A stretch of DNA of 64,000 bases. It comes from Arcobacter caeni (lineage in GTDB: Bacteria > Campylobacterota > Campylobacteria > Campylobacterales > Arcobacteraceae). The notes beneath the pieces are model-generated. The model was not told the origin of the DNA, did no database searches, and worked only from the letters and a program-made list of their open reading frames with translations. Where the stretch lies: assembly GCF_003063245.1 (NCBI RefSeq), contig NZ_MUXE01000003.1, positions 124,001 to 188,000 of the forward strand, given 5' to 3'. The translations under genes were made by a program, and so were the position numbers. Below, piece by piece: positions 62,741 through 64,000 of the stretch. Within the stretch, counting starts at the first letter, position 1. Each line of letters opens with the position of its first letter.

Positions 62741-64000
62741 ATGAAACTAATAAATAATATAAATATAAAATATAAACTAGGAATTTTGTTTTTGATTTTA
62801 TGCCTATCAATTGGAACTTTGGCATATAAATCAATAAATATAAGTGAACAAAATAAAGAAATTTTAAAAGAAGTTCATAGTAGTTCTCAAGAGGTTTTGG
62901 AGCTTCAAAATAATAAAATCACACCACTTTATAAAGTAAGAGAATTAACACAATCCCTTGTAATGGCTCCAAATAAAACTCTAAGAATAGATATTGAAAA
63001 TAATTTAAATGAGTTAATAAAAGCTTTAGATGTAGAGTTTGAGCTATTTTCTAAGGATAAAAAAACTATTGTTGAAATGTGGAGTTCATATAAAATACTT
63101 ATACAAGAGATAAAAAATGATTTAAATGAAGGTTTTGAAGAAGCTGCTTATATAAACGAAACAACATCAAGCAGACAGCAGTTTAATATACTTTTAAAAG
63201 CACTTTTAGACATACAAACAAACTCTTTAAATAATTCAACACTTGCTTATAATAATGCAGTTATTCAGACAAAAACTATAAAAATAGGAACACTTACTTC
63301 AATTATTTTTATACTTTTAATTTCTACAATTATTGGTTGGCTGATTTCAAATAATATTGTTACATCAATTTATGCTGTTCAAAATGGATTAAAAGATTTT
63401 TTTGATTACTTAAATCATAAAAAAAAGAGCGTAAAAAAAATAGAAATAAAATCAAAAGATGAATTTCATCAAATGGCAACAATCATAAATCAAAATGTTT
63501 CTATTACTCAAAATAATATTGAACAAAATATCGAGTTTATTAAAAATGCCACAAAAGTTCTAGAAAATATCGAACAAGGAAATCTAGGAACAAGAATCTC
63601 AAAAGATACAAATAATGAAGCACTAAATGAGCTAAAAATCGTGATAAATAATATGATAGATAACTTAGAATTCAAAATCCAAGAAGAGATAAATAAAAGA
63701 TTAGAGCAAGAACAAATTTTAATCCAACAATCAAAACTAGCTTCCATGGGAGAAATGATAGGAAACATAGCCCATCAATGGAGACAGCCACTAGCTCAAA
63801 TATCTGCAATTCATATGAATATGAAAGTTACATATGATTTTGATAAATTCACAAAAGAGTATATGGAATCTAAAATAAAAGAGGCAAATAAACTAACAGC
63901 TTATATGTCACAAACTATTTCAGATTTCCAAAACTTTTTTAAACCACAAGGAGAAAAAGAGGTTTTTAGTATTGAAAAAGCTTGTAGAGATGCCTATTTT
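62741..64000 (+). CDS. Histidine kinase, 3' end beyond the window
   Basis: Open from ATG 62741 to the window edge, 420 codons without a stop. Two membrane helices (about 12-28 and 183-203) enclose a helical periplasmic domain of ~155 residues of four-helix-bundle type; a HAMP-like linker follows, then a coiled coil (LEFKIQEEINKRLEQEQI) and the dimerisation/phosphoacceptor region with His345 in GNIAHQWRQPL, the H-box used by many Campylobacterota sensor kinases. The catalytic ATPase domain lies outside. Partner of the response regulator at 60408 and, I infer, of the solute-binding protein just upstream. Confidence 0.88.
   Translation, partial: MKLINNINIKYKLGILFLILCLSIGTLAYKSINISEQNKEILKEVHSSSQEVLELQNNKITPLYKVRELTQSLVMAPNKTLRIDIENNLNELIKALDVEFELFSKDKKTIVEMWSSYKILIQEIKNDLNEGFEEAAYINETTSSRQQFNILLKALLDIQTNSLNNSTLAYNNAVIQTKTIKIGTLTSIIFILLISTIIGWLISNNIVTSIYAVQNGLKDFFDYLNHKKKSVKKIEIKSKDEFHQMATIINQNVSITQNNIEQNIEFIKNATKVLENIEQGNLGTRISKDTNNEALNELKIVINNMIDNLEFKIQEEINKRLEQEQILIQQSKLASMGEMIGNIAHQWRQPLAQISAIHMNMKVTYDFDKFTKEYMESKIKEANKLTAYMSQTISDFQNFFKPQGEKEVFSIEKACRDAYF

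Overview
The window reads as a chromosomal segment of a low-GC Campylobacterota, most like the Arcobacteraceae (Arcobacter/Aliarcobacter). Reasons: very AT-rich coding sequence, a fused ispDF next to an HP1021/Cj1608-type orphan regulator and pgpA, an MqnP-type prenyltransferase, a gene order hom - aminotransferase - rlmB - rsmI - rpmE that I remember from Campylobacter jejuni, and extended -10 boxes of the TTTTGCTATAAT type. The species cannot be named from the sequence alone. There is one tRNA gene and no rRNA, CRISPR array, insertion sequence or phage. No gene-free gap exceeds 300 bases.

Layout. 1-6522 (+): a metal-efflux island: the end of a YtkA/FixH-like protein, a TolC-type channel, an RND adaptor and a CusA-type pump whose three copper-path methionines keep the E. 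coli CusA spacing, then a YceI protein and a small secreted Cys/Met-rich protein with three GSCGAGKCG repeats. 6549-14180 (-): MATE transporter, hom, aminotransferase, periplasmic protein, rlmB, rsmI, rpmE, miaA and a small lipoprotein. 14270-17000: prenyltransferase gene (+), tRNA-Arg(TCG) (+), a decayed peroxiredoxin fragment and catalase (-). 17002-22883 (-): a membrane PAS-GGDEF diguanylate cyclase, purT, dapF, coaE and a shortened speE. 22982-27675: purM (+), then a divergent GAPDH, pirin, extradiol-dioxygenase-like, YceI and MarR genes (-); twin palindromes mark the MarR and YceI promoters. 27845-32732 (+): a tight run of aminotransferase, hisZ, purA, DUF507 and carA. 32792-38152 (-): pgpA, atypical response regulator, ispDF, HDOD protein and a large unknown protein. 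38303-50446: thiC and mrp (+); hisIE, a small secreted protein, an SPFH protein and ilvE (-); lipoprotein, methyltransferase, metH and a DMT exporter (+); a DUF2238 membrane protein (-).

50548-54816 is a small defence-like island: a single-chain type IIG restriction-modification enzyme, a translationally coupled stub of a putative phage abortive-infection membrane protein, and a RhuM protein with a PLD-like tail and a perfect 35-base palindrome inside its gene. 54882-64000 carries an iron-type alcohol dehydrogenase, an outer-membrane porin and, divergently, a Tat-exported TorA/DorA-like reductase with a monohaem cytochrome, followed by a response regulator, a lone family-5 solute-binding protein and a histidine kinase that runs off the window end. 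I infer a respiratory S-/N-oxide reductase module with its own ligand-sensing two-component system, analogous to TorTSR but with a different class of binding protein.

The best candidates for something new are the orphan AGKCG-repeat protein beside the Cus pump, the solute-binding-protein/kinase/regulator module beside the TorA-like reductase, and the RhuM-PLD gene with its internal palindrome.
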